Made by a program: the position numbers and the translations under genes. Shown in pieces: positions 28,801 through 39,553 of a DNA stretch of 64,000 nt. The notes under the pieces were generated by a model, which did no database searches, was not told the origin of the DNA, and saw only the letters and a program-made list of their open reading frames with translations. The stretch lies in assembly GCA_963969395.1 (NCBI GenBank), contig OZ017795.1, positions 41,087,063 through 41,151,062 of the forward strand. The letters run 5' to 3'. Source of the DNA: Pseudoscleropodium purum (Eukaryota > Streptophyta > Bryopsida > Hypnales > Brachytheciaceae). Position 1 is the first letter of the stretch; each line of letters begins with the position of its first letter.

Positions 28801-30041
28801 CAGCGCATGGTTGTCATTTGCAGTTCATCATTGTCCGATATGAACATGACCCCGACATCCGTGTCGCCCAAGATGCCATCATCGCAGGCCTCATCTAGTA
28901 GGCAGACTTGGATCATGGCTCTTCCGAAAACCGAGAAGTCGTCATTGAGAAGTTCACAGTATTGATTTCTCCAGAGCGATCTATCTGGGATTGGAAGCTC
29001 AGCTTGCATTCCATCCGGATGGCCATTATCTCCACTTTGAGTATCAGCTCTAAACGCGTCCGAATGATCCATGCTGTCAGCAACACTTGTGTCGGACACG
29101 GCACTGCAAGAGGTACTGTAACCATGAACATCGCGGTGATCCTCTGCAGACCCGCGGCTGTCATTGTCGGACGAATAGAGCCTATCATCTCGCTCGTCTT
29201 CATCTGATGCAGTAGGAAGTACTCGCTGTGTTCCCGGATCACATAATTCTACCTGTACATCGTTCGAACTCCCACCACTCTCGTAGTTACCATCGACTTG
29301 AGCTTGCATGAAATGTGTCGCAGGTTCTCTTGTCGGCTGGCAGCCGACAACCTTGGTTATTGGGACGGAGGTCTCAATTGGTCTGACCTTATAACCACTC
29401 CAGAGTATTTTGAATCCAACACAGCGTTTGAGTGTCATGAATTCAGGAATCTCGCAATAAGCACTCTGATCCTGGAAATCATCGACGACGTGCAGTAGCT
29501 TCACAACGAGGAAGAAGCTGTGTGGAACGCGAAAGCCTTTCTAGTAACCCTTCGGAGAGCATTGTACAATTGTACCTACACCAGCATACAGCAGATCCGT
29601 GCCCACAGTCTACAGTAGTGAAACATCCATATTGACAGTGAGTGACAGGAATTGTTGTATGGGTTTTTCATCTGTGACTACTTGTATCGGCTGCCGGCCG
29701 ACACCAACAGAAGAAGACCCTTCAGACTCTGCATGGGGATAGATGTTCTCTGCCTCCCACACGATTGACCTTCCCGGGCAGTGTCGCAGGAACACCATGT
29801 CTCCCTCAGGAAACGGAAGAGGCATATCGAGGTTATTTGGAACATCTAGGATATGAACGCGTACGAGGTAGGGATCGCGGCTCACCACCCTTTCTACGAC
29901 CGCCCTTCCGGAGTAGTATAATCCTTCCAGTGTAAGAGCCACAACAACTCCCTTTTGCATTTTCAATCTTCCCGAGCCTCCATTTTTCGTGAATGCCTCA
30001 ATAGGACTCGCACCCGATGTCCAGTCATCAGATCCACTCAT
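25890..30041 (-). CDS. DUF7869-like protein, candidate transposase/integrase of the 22-kb element
   Basis: The N-terminal exon opens at ATG 30041 (MSGSDDWTSG) and stays in one frame to about 28730. Two in-frame TAG codons (29612-29610 and 29543-29541) sit in DVSLL-TVGTDL and SPKGY-KGFRVPH. A second exon (about 28690-28085) has CYKLRCC and FESRREV segments and one TGA (28515-28513). After an intron with two palindrome copies, the last exon (about 27865-25890) has a KCTECDFL pair of cysteines, NYQRACRNVYSGW, a KMDTTMTT segment, FLQLDNSAKDNKNR and VGHTHEDIDAHF, and ends in TGA. The D-N-S/D-N-K-N and G-H-T-H-E-D-I-D motifs are those of the DUF7869 family, known to me from transposon-rich genomes. 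Catalysis is inferred. It could be a live gene only if the in-frame stops are tolerated. Confidence 0.7.
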
Positions 30042-31098
30042 GATTTGAAATTGGAGTCAAAACCCACTATGTCGGAATCTCTATCAGACCTGTGATGACC
30101 TTATCGGCTGGCAGTCGATACGTCTGTGTACTTGGTGCTTCACGACCTTCCTGGTATAGAAATTGGTATCGGCTAGCAGCCGATACCACTGTCCGTATGG
30201 TCAAGCACAGAGGCAGGACCGTATAGCTAGAACTTTGGGGATCATGCACGAAGCTAGATTTTGCACTTCCTATGATCTAGGCACTATCCACAGATGCTCT
30301 GACCAGTAAAAATAATGAAATGGAAACACATGTGCAACCGAATAGGAAATCCTGAACCTCTGTCAGGCAACTAATTTTCAAGAATGCTCCTGACTACTAT
30401 TGCAATTAGAATCCTACTGCAATTCAAATGTAGCTTGGAGCAATTCAAATCCTACTGCAAATCCTACGTAAGCCTAAACGCCAAATAACAACTGTCAAAG
30501 AGCGCTTCCTGAACCCGAAGACTACTCAATGCTGCACTGAACTGAGGTCTACTGAATTCCCTGTCACGTTGCATCCCTCATAAACATTCCACAACAAGCC
30601 ACTGCAATTCCTTGACGGTTCTTGGACGCTCTGAGTGCGTGTGTGGGGCAAATGAAAATGAAAATGGAAGTCCTCCAAGATCTGATCCTAGGTGAGCAAG
30701 CCTGAAACTGAATTTGGCGCCTGAAATTTGAATCTGGAAGAGGATGAAGTTGTGGTGATTGCAAGAGAGACAAGTCCGTGCATCGGGAGATCGTGTTGGG
30801 AAACGTACGCATCTCTACAATGAGTGTTCGTAACTTCCATGTACTTTGCTGGATGTGGTGTACATGCTAACGGATGAAAACCTGTGATGGATGAAATTTA
30901 TGGAAGAACGGACTCAGTTTGTCATGATTGCACCTATCGGCTGGCAGCCGAGGGTTTAGGGGGTATACACCCCTGGCCACTTTCATTTTCTCTCATTTGC
31001 CATTTGCGTCTCCTACTCTCTCTCTGTCACTCACTCTCACTCTCACTCACTCACTCTCAGCCTCACTCACTCTCACTCTGCCATTCTCCCTCCTTCAG
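30042..31098. promoter_or_regulatory. Divergent promoter region between the two main genes of the 22-kb element
   Basis: No gene is supported. Two intact palindromes (30102 and 30167) lie 60-145 bp upstream of the minus-strand DUF7869 start, and another lies at 30934. A pyrimidine-rich CT tract (about 31010-31095, ctctctctgtcactcactct type) precedes the plus-strand gene. Both divergent genes therefore have palindromes at their 5' ends. Confidence 0.5.
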
Positions 31099-31249
31099 TC
31101 CGGCTTACAGCTGACATCCCCTCGCAAAGCAAAGCAGCAGCCGATACATCTTAGCACAGCTGATATGCATTTTTGGCCAGCCGACAGTGAAGGAGAGTGA
31201 GGCAAGCGTGCTTTTTCAGCAGCTGACAAGTCATCTTCAGCAGCCGATA
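31099..31249 (+). promoter_or_regulatory. Cluster of palindrome half-sites just 5' of the plus-strand gene
   Basis: Within 150 bp there is a degenerate full copy (31099-31116) and five half or variant sites: cagcagccgatac 31135, cagctgata 31157, ccagccgaca 31178, cagcagctgaca 31217 and cagcagccgata 31238. All end 20 bp before the probable start codon at 31270. This is the densest grouping in the window. Confidence 0.6.
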
Positions 31250-31269
31250 AGCGACAGAGTCCATTGGCG

Positions 31270-31909
31270 ATGGCGTCCTCCGATTTGGTGACTGAGAGGT
31301 ATTTTTCACTACATGTATCGGCTGCCAACCGATACACTGTCATTTGCTATATCATATAGGATAGCCATTGAGATTCTGAGGCACCTATTACTTGCTATAT
31401 CGGCTGGCAGCCGACATACATTGCAGCACTCACTAGGAGCCTGAGCTTAAGCTATGTCGGCTAGCAGCCAATATGATCCCGGAACGGTTGACTTAGGAAT
31501 TTCTAGAAATATCTTCCGACGGTAGGGTTTAGGAACTGAGAGGTTGTATCGGCTGGCAGCCAATACAGTGGATGCATAAAGTGAAGGTGCATAGTGTGAG
31601 TGTACTGAGAATTCAATTGTATTGTTCTATAGGAAACCGACTCTCTTGGCCCGCCTTCTGGGTGAACAAATCCCAAACTCTCGGATATTGGGAGACGGGT
31701 ATCCACCAAGGGCAACATGGCGAGCAATCGAGGCCATCCAAGAATGGGGTCTGTGTTGGAGACAGTTACCCGATACGACAGTGGAGATCGTATGCTCCTT
31801 CAAGCTGAAAGGGAACATGACCCCTAGCAAAGGAAGTGTATTGTCCGTCATGGCTGTTGGCGATTCCGTGCACGTCATGATATGCTTGATGCCACTAGGA
31901 AGCACGGAT
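31270..31909 (+). pseudogene. 5' part of an unrecognised multi-exon gene, cut by a transposon
   Basis: ATG 31270 opens MASSDLVTE. A 61-bp GT-AG intron (31299-31359) follows, holding a palindrome, then further exon sequence. A second intron (31543-31632) also holds a palindrome. The exon from 31633 is in the frame containing KPTLLARLLGEQIP and KLKGNMTPSKGSV, and it runs into the nested element at 31910. Coding resumes at 41632. I do not recognise the protein. The exon at 31398-31473 is uncertain because two palindromes fall in or beside it. Confidence 0.55.
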
Positions 31910-31939
31910 CAGGGTTGACGAATCTGAACGTTCACCCCA

Positions 31940-32055
31940 AAATAGCGTCCGTTTTCCAGACGTCTGGATGCACGGACGCTAGCGGACGGGCGGGGCGGTC
32001 GGGCGTACAGACCAGACGAAGCGGACGGACAGGGCGGACGGGGCGGACTTTGCAT
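31940..32055. repeat. GC-rich GGCGGAC island, left end of the kinase element
   Basis: Repeats of the type gcggacgggcggggcgg lie directly inside the left terminus, bordered by very AT-rich DNA to 32340. The same motif vocabulary recurs at 35950-36215, 39005-39355 and 41455-41620. Confidence 0.7.
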
Positions 32056-32351
32056 TGCCATTAGTCATTAGAAAATTTTATATTGTTATGTAATTTGAAT
32101 GTTACATAATCAAAAATGAATGCATCCACGTAAAATAAGATGTACATATAAAAATATTTTTATACGCAAATGAAAATATAGCATCTTTATATATAAATAT
32201 ATATGTATAAACAAAATACATTAAAATATAGCTCCAATATCACTATTGAATCCTATATGATCTTTTTAAGATCTAAATCTTTCACATTCTTTTTTGTTTT
32301 TAAACAATGAAAGGACCATTGTTTTTAAAAAAACAAAATTCTCCTCAAATC

Positions 32352-35300
32352 CTATTTTCCACCGGATGGACCACTACCTTCTCCCAAAACAAAAGGAAAA
32401 TCTGTTGTACCGAGGAGTTTAGCAGATGATTGACGAGTTGACCGTTGTTGACTTGGATGGACTATTCGCCCTCCAGATTGAACTTCGATGTCCACCTTAT
32501 GAAATTGTTTCTTGGTTTCCGGAGAGAAGTCATCGTCTTCTTCACGCTTCCTTTTTTGTTTTCTTTTTGGTGATAAATCGACTTCGTCTGCCTTCAAGGT
32601 TCTCAAGTTGCTCTCCACACGATCTACCATCACTTGAACAACTTCATCATCTCCTTTCCCTTGCCATATTGTGAGGCGGTCTCCATCCAATAGGAAAGCC
32701 TTCCAATGCCCTATAATATCGCCAATGCATCTATCAAATGCTACTGCCATATCTACAGATGAATGTCCTGTGCTTGTTAGTCCATTTGTATCGTAGACAG
32801 CACGAACTTTTGCAGCCTCTTCCAACTTCGACAATAGAAGGGCCCTACCTACGAGGGTGTGGTTGTATGCCTTATACTGCTCATCGAACTCTTTTCCATG
32901 GTTCACCTCCACCCAACTGTCTTTTGATCCTCTCTCCACTTTTTTATCTGGAAAATTAAAGAACTTTTCGTGTTGCAAGCTCCAATGTCCCCCCATGTTG
33001 CGACAAAACATTTCACGGGCCGTGTCATCTACAATTCCTCGAGCCCGCAATTCCACCTCTCTATTGTGAGTCATCCACACATCCAAATCCAATGGTTGCT
33101 GAGATTCCTCGTACAAATCATGCCTCTGTTCATTTGCATTCCACAAGATTGGCTTCCCCCAATGTTGATAATTTTGAAATTTGTACGGCGCTTGATCAAG
33201 AGGAAGATTCCAACGATTGTACTCATGGCCTAGAGGCATAGCTTCCAAGATACCAAACATTTCGTAGAACCTAGCACTCAATGGACTACGACACTCGGCA
33301 CACACTGAACGAATGAGTGATGTTTTCACAATGCAAGTGACATGGAAAGTGTGGCGACATTGGCCCATGGTTACCGCACCTTCCGGTCCGAAGAAGCTTT
33401 GGCAAAGGCTACAACAACCATCCAAGATTGGAGAGGCTGGATCACAAGCATGCACCACTCGCTTGTCTTTCACATTGATGTGTGCTGAAAATATGTTGTA
33501 AGGGACCCATCCTTCCTCTACTTTCAAGGCCCAATTGATGGGTGGAGCTTGGTCCTTCTGTGTGTGGTTTAACCGCTCAAACATGGCATCCATGTCTCCC
33601 CAACATGTGATCTCCGTATATCCCTTTGAAGGATGTTGGTCAAACATAGTCTTGAACCAACTCAAAGAGCTTTGAATGGCATCGCAGTTTTCATTCGACT
33701 CCATTGCCAATGTTTGAAGACCTGCCATTGCTCGAGATACTACAGAGGGTCTATCTTGAAGTCTTTGTATCCATGCTAACCATCGAGACTCCAAGCCGCT
33801 AGATGGCATACACTTCTTCAAATCCAAGCACAATTGCAATCGATTCAACTTTAATTCAACAATTCATTTTGCTTCAATTGCCTCCTCCAATTTATGCTTC
33901 AACTCTTCAAAGTCACAACTCTCCATTTGCGTCTCTGCATTCATGTAAACGGATGAAAGCTTTTCCATTGATGGTTGTTGTGTCGCTTTTAACATGCTCA
34001 TATCGTGACTTTCTTGTACATTCACAATGGCAGGGTTGTCGCTTGCTTCGGCCTTATCAAAAGGAAGAGAGAGCTTATCTTCACTCTCTTGAGTCTCTTG
34101 ACTGTCTCCGAGTACAATCACTGGTGAAATTGCAACCTCACTTGGATTTTTGGAGGTCCCTTGCAATTCTGCAATCCGTTTATGCATCTTCATCAACTCC
34201 TCCATTTGCCTCGATGATTGTTGATTTAAATGTTCAACCTCACTCTTTGAAGTCTTTAATTTCAACTCCAGCACTTTGCACCTTGCTTCCACTCCTTCAA
34301 GGTCAGCAATTTTCTTCTCATATTCCACCAATTGTAGTATGTGAACATCTCTTTCTTGGAAAAGTGGTCCGAAAGTCTTCGTGAGATTTTGAAATGCTAT
34401 AGCACCTTTCAACATCTCTGGTGCTATTAAAGAAAACTCCTTGGCCAAATTCATAAAAGTCGGAGCAGCTTGCGCTAAAAATTCAGCTGACATCGTCATC
34501 TTGAAAGCTGTATCAAGTATATGTCCAACATTCTTTGGATCTGCAAGTGGACTCATTGGAATAGTAGTAGCACCATCATCGGGGTTCGACGATCCGCCTA
34601 TTTCTTCATGAAGGTTAGCAAACTAAACCGAGAGCTTCAAAAGATTTTCCAATTGTTTTGGATTGGACATGTCTTGCAAGGTTCGATGTAGAGGACTTGG
34701 CAATGCCGCTGTAAACGGAAACTCCTCCGCCCTCTTTTTACGCTCGGAACTCCATAATGAGGATATATTATCAATCGTCACGCCTTGTCCACGAGGCGTA
34801 TGTACTTTGTCTTCTAAACTTAACGCTGGACTAGATTCAACGCCTTGATGCACAGGCGGAGATTTGTAGACCAAACTATCAAAACAATTGTTGGCTATCA
34901 GACTATCAATTGTAGCATTAGCCTATGCCACTTTCTCCGCCAAAACTTCATCTACTTTACTTTTTGAAGTTTCCCCGCGTTCCGTGCAAACCTTGCCTTT
35001 GTTTACAAACTCCGTTTGCGTTTGTGCCGCAACATTTGGTGTAAAGGTCAAACGCGTTGGAGTTGTGGAAAAGACTTCACCCTCCTACGCCTCTACATCT
35101 TTCTCTATATCTTTCCCCACATTTTTCAAAGAGCTTTCATTGATTGCTTTTGTTAGAGATTGTAGAGACCGTAATTCTTCAACATTTGAGGCTTTCTCCA
35201 CACCATCCGTTTTCACCTCAATAGTATTTTTTAATATTTTTTTTGTTTCTCCCTCTGAATTGTACAAGTCGGGAATGTCCTTTTAATTGGCTTCAAGTAG

Positions 35301-35747
35301 AAGTGGGTAAGCTGTTGTCGTCGGAAACGTGCTCCAATCGATCTTGCGCTCTAATATAAGTTCCGCATAAACCATACACGCCACGCTATAATTAATATAG
35401 CCTTTACTTCTGCGCTTGTTTCCGAATAGAACACACCACACCTCCTCAAATCGATGGACAAAATGTTTGTTGTTGCAAGTCCATGGTTTACAACAAAAAT
35501 CCCGTGTATGACTCCTGTGCGACTCCTGAGGCCACAACTTGTCAATGTGGTACATTTTAACATAGGTCCTGCACATTTTTTATGTCCAATACTCCGCATC
35601 TTCATCTTCCCACCCGCTCTCTACTTTAATTATAGGGTCATTTAAAATGTCAAGCCGAAGGTCATGCGTAGCCCCCTTCACTTTGCTTTTTTTCTTCGCT
35701 TCGCTTCCCGGAGTCCCATCCATATTTCGATCACCTTCGCCGTTCAT
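32352..35747 (-). pseudogene. Coiled-coil/RING-H2 protein frame with six in-frame stops, no frameshift
   Basis: From ATG 35747 a single frame of about 1,130 codons runs without any indel to TAG 32354-32352. It is interrupted only by TAA 35582-35580, TAA 35285-35283, TAG 35087-35085, TAG 34925-34923, TAG 34625-34623 and TGA 33866-33864. Contexts such as LLLEAN-KDIPD, KDVEA-EGEV and EKVA-ANATI would accept glutamine. The middle part (34556-33864) is a predicted coiled coil. The last part (33848-32352) has a RING-type metal site, CSLCQSFF...CRHTFHVTC...CAECRSPL, then a basic KRKQKRKRE stretch resembling a nuclear localisation signal. A RING could make it a ubiquitin ligase. It is divergent from the kinase gene and has a GC-rich island at its 5' end. 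It is either a decaying gene or one needing stop-codon readthrough. Confidence 0.7.
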
Positions 35748-35949
35748 GATTGTCAATTGGATTCAATAACCAATTGAAGTGAATAAAAAAATCTCACGTG
35801 ATAGTCAAAAATGATGGCATCAACCGCAACACAGTAACACAAGATAGAGGACCCCAACTCTCCACCCCGTAGGAGCAACTAGCGCATAAAGCAATAGTAG
35901 CACATCCAACTTGGCACCGAAGGAGAATTGAAGTGAGAAGAAATGAAAG

Positions 35950-36215
35950 TCACTCCATCCTTATAGCCGTCCGCCGCAGGACTTGCCCCGAACTGCGCGA
36001 AGCGGCCCCGAACCTCGCGTCCGCCGCGCAGACCGACGACGTCCGCTTCGACAACGGATGCGCCGTCCGCCCGAGCCATCCGACCGCCCCACCCGACTGC
36101 CCGTTCGACCGGCGCGTCCACCCGGACTGTCCACACTGTCCACCTTCCAACGCCGTCCGCGCTTTGGACACGCCGACCGCTCCACTTAAACACTGACCGC
36201 CGACGGCGTCTGCCC
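35950..36215 (-). promoter_or_regulatory. GC-rich island upstream of the RING gene
   Basis: A CpG-dense block of degenerate gtccgcc/cgaccgc units lies about 200-470 bp 5' of the RING-gene start on the minus strand. Its motif is shared with the island upstream of the kinase gene and with the element termini. Probably promoter-like; inference from position. Confidence 0.5.
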
Positions 36216-39004
36216 AGCTGTCAATTGGTGCATCCTATGAGGCCATTATTATTCAAAAAGAGCGGTAACATTTCAAAAATAAAACAACCTAATAATCACT
36301 ACTAAATGAGGATCAATGTAATTGGTTTGTCATTTTTTTTAAAAAAAAATGTAAACCCTAAACCATATACCCTAATTACCCTAAACCTTTTCTTTTCTCC
36401 CCTAAATTGTTTTACAAATGAGGGGAATGTGGTTAAGTTGAATATGTTTGAATTATTTACTCATATTATTCCTCTAAATAGGTTTTGAGAAGATCTGAAG
36501 ATGATGGAGATTTTTTTAAAGTTCATTAGGAAATCAAATGTTTTGCAAAAATAATCAATTCCATTTTCATTGTAAGCAAATGAAATTTTAAAAAAAGGCC
36601 CCAATACATAATTAGAATAACAGTTAAATGGATTTCAACCTCATGATATTTAATAAAAGGTTGTGATTTCTCATTAAAAGTGCATCACGATCTTCAAATG
36701 AACATCGAGTCTTTCATATTTTTTAACAAAATTTTGATTAGATTTGAAAACAAAGAAAAAGAATCAATGTTTTAACTTTCAAATCATGTACGGCTATATT
36801 TTTTCTTAAAAACATAGAAAAATTCGTTACTTGAGTTGGTGGAGTAGAATACATTGTACATGTGCTATATTTATTTTGAAGGGTAATTCCAATATTCTTA
36901 TTTCAGATGTTTTTAAATATTAATTTAAAAAAAAAGAGGGTTCATTGTTTAAAGATCTAAAAAATTGACAAACATAATTTCTATTATAAATAGGAATTGA
37001 ATTCGGAATTCGAATTTTGAAATGATTCAAATGAACAAGATATTGATTATAGAATATATTTCTTTGTTTGAGTTTTCAAAATGAATTCACGAAACAATTG
37101 CAAACTTTTGAACTTAGGTATATGATATTGTTTTCGGTTTGTACTTTGTAGAGTATAATACTTCAATTTTAATCCTAAATAAATGAAAAAATTCCACATG
37201 AATGAAATGCTTTTATGTATTGCACAAAGATTTCTACCAATTACTATGATAATTAAATACATTGTTACATTTCATAAAATATTCTACATAGAAAGAAAAA
37301 ATCATTTCAGTTTTCAATCATGATAAACGATGTCTTCTACTCTTTCTGTTATATGTTCGTTTTGTATAACATGTACATTGTACAATCTTTGAGAGCAGGG
37401 GAGTTCATTTTTGACTCTCATTGAAATAGAAAATATATTTGTGTTTGGATTTTGAAATCATTATCTCATTATGTATTCTACGGTCTTGCAAGAATGCATC
37501 TTGTTCCTTCCTTTGAATCCTTTTGATATATTTTTTTTTCCTTTGCTTTCTCGTAGGGCTCTTGTTCTCTTGTTCTATTCATTTGACCAGCCTATTTGGC
37601 TTGGCTCTGAGTTTTTGTTTTTTTCAATGCAATGGTTTATGCATATGTTATAAAAAAATATATATTATTTATTTAAAATTAATATATTGATGAACAAACG
37701 CATAAAGGCATTGAATGCTTTCACATTTAAAGTTATAAATCTATCATAAATCACTCTTGCAAATTTGAATGATTGAATCGAAAATTTGAAAATGTAATTA
37801 CAAGAGCTTTCAATTCAATCAATTGTATAAATCATAAATGTTGAAATGTAACTCGTATGAGTTTAGCATCTATGAAGATTAATTCATGCCATCCACATGC
37901 AATTTTCCAATTTAATAAAATGCAATTGAGTACTTCAATTTCTTTCCCTTCAATTCTCTAAGTAACATTCACTTCATATCTTTCTCTATTTGTTTATTTA
38001 ATTTTTGGGAACAAATGGAGAAACCATCTTTGTCTATATTTGCACATGCACTCTTATTTGATTGATGAAGAATACATCTATGAAATATATAATCATTGAT
38101 TTGTTCATGTTGATTTATCTAATATATTTTATATATGTATATATATTTATATATATATATCATTAAAGGAGTATGGAAGACAAGATTGATAGATTGTGTT
38201 CCAATGTTGTTGATTTTGAAATGATTTAGTACTATATCATTTATAAGAATATTATAATAGTATTATGTTATAATATTCCTAAAACAATTGCAACAAATAT
38301 TAAAATACATGCTAAGTTAGGTTTGTAAGCCTACCAATTGTTCATTAATAGACATAATTGAGTAGCCCCCTTAAATGAAACATTCAATATCTAATATCTT
38401 ACAATCCAAATGGTGGATTTGTCTAAAATTTTTTCCACATCTTTTCCAACTAATTTACTACAAGATCCTACAGTTACATATGCCCAAAAGTATTTTTCTT
38501 CCAAGACTTGGTATTTGCACTACTACTGGCAGTTTTGAAGTGTTTTTAGTGAAAAGAACTTTAGGGGTTAAACATCTATACCATGAGATTTTGAAAAAAG
38601 AACAATTTGCTTCATTGGGGATAACTATAAGTCCATGCTCTTTTTCGATAGCCAAAACACACTTGCAAGGACTTGGACATTTAGTAGTTTACTAAGTGAT
38701 TAGACGTCAACTAATTCAATTTCATAGTAGAATTTTTATTCAACTACCTTCTTACAATTGCTTTATACACAATGCAACGTGAATATTTGGATACATATAT
38801 TAAACGTCGCAATCCTTTCGTGAATTTTTGCACATTTTAGCTCATATCTTTGTACAAAAATATCATTTACCAAGAATTCATAAATTTGGTCATAAAGGAA
38901 GGGTACCTTTTTTAATTTCAAATTTTACATTGAATGAATGAAAAGTTAGTTGAACTATACAGTGCCTTGAAGACCTCTGTTTATCGTGCAAAATATGGGT
39001 TTAG
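36216..39004. other. AT-rich spacer of the kinase element
   Basis: About 2.8 kb of strongly AT-rich DNA with no supported gene; the short open frames in it have no recognised family. From 36815 on, it is duplicated in inverted orientation at the right edge of the window. Confidence 0.6.
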
Positions 39005-39355
39005 GGTCGCTTTAGGGTCAAACCGCCCCGTCCGCCCTCATACCTGTCTGCCCCATCCGCCCAGACCCCGTCCGCCCCGATACCTATCCGCCGTCCGCCC
39101 TGTCCGCCCCGTCCGCCCAGACCCCGTCTGCCCCGATACCTGTCCGCCGTCCGCCTTGTCCGCCCCGTCCGCCCAGACCCCCGTCTGCCCCGATACCCGT
39201 CCGCCCCCCCGGACCGTCCGATCAGGCGGACGCCAGATTTGTCTGCCCGTGGCCGTCCGATCGGGCGGACGGGGCTCTAGGGTTTCGGGGAGGCGGACGG
39301 TTGATCCGTTCGCCAGCCGCGGCCCATCCGATCGGGCGGACGGTTTAGGGCTGTC
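39005..39355 (+). promoter_or_regulatory. GC-rich GGCGGAC island upstream of the kinase gene
   Basis: A tandem-like array of cgtccgccc and ccgataccygtccgcc units lies 200-550 bp upstream of the kinase start. Its sharp borders against AT-rich DNA and its high CpG content fit a promoter. The inverted copy is at about 61470-61800. Confidence 0.6.
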
Positions 39356-39553
39356 CGCATTGTCACTTTTGCTTTGCCCCTTGTGAATGCAAGGTGGAGC
39401 GGAGAGCTTGGTGGTTCATCTTCCATTGGCTCCTTTCCGAGGCATGGCAAGAGTGGTTTATTGGGGCCCCCTTGTTGCTAATTTTTTTAACACTTGCGCG
39501 TGAATTCACATTTAAATTAGAAAATTTCATCTATATCAGTTTCATTTGTCACG

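Noticed and set aside
30985..31100. The CT-rich tract as a low-complexity protein (SLSLTH repeats).
   Set aside because: It is a simple pyrimidine repeat just 5' of a gene start. The open frames through it are by-products of the repeat.
38934..39386. A proline/arginine-rich 150-residue protein upstream of the kinase gene.
   Set aside because: The frame is a translation of the GC-rich repeat island, with no domain; its counterpart at 61428-61880 is likewise repeat-derived.
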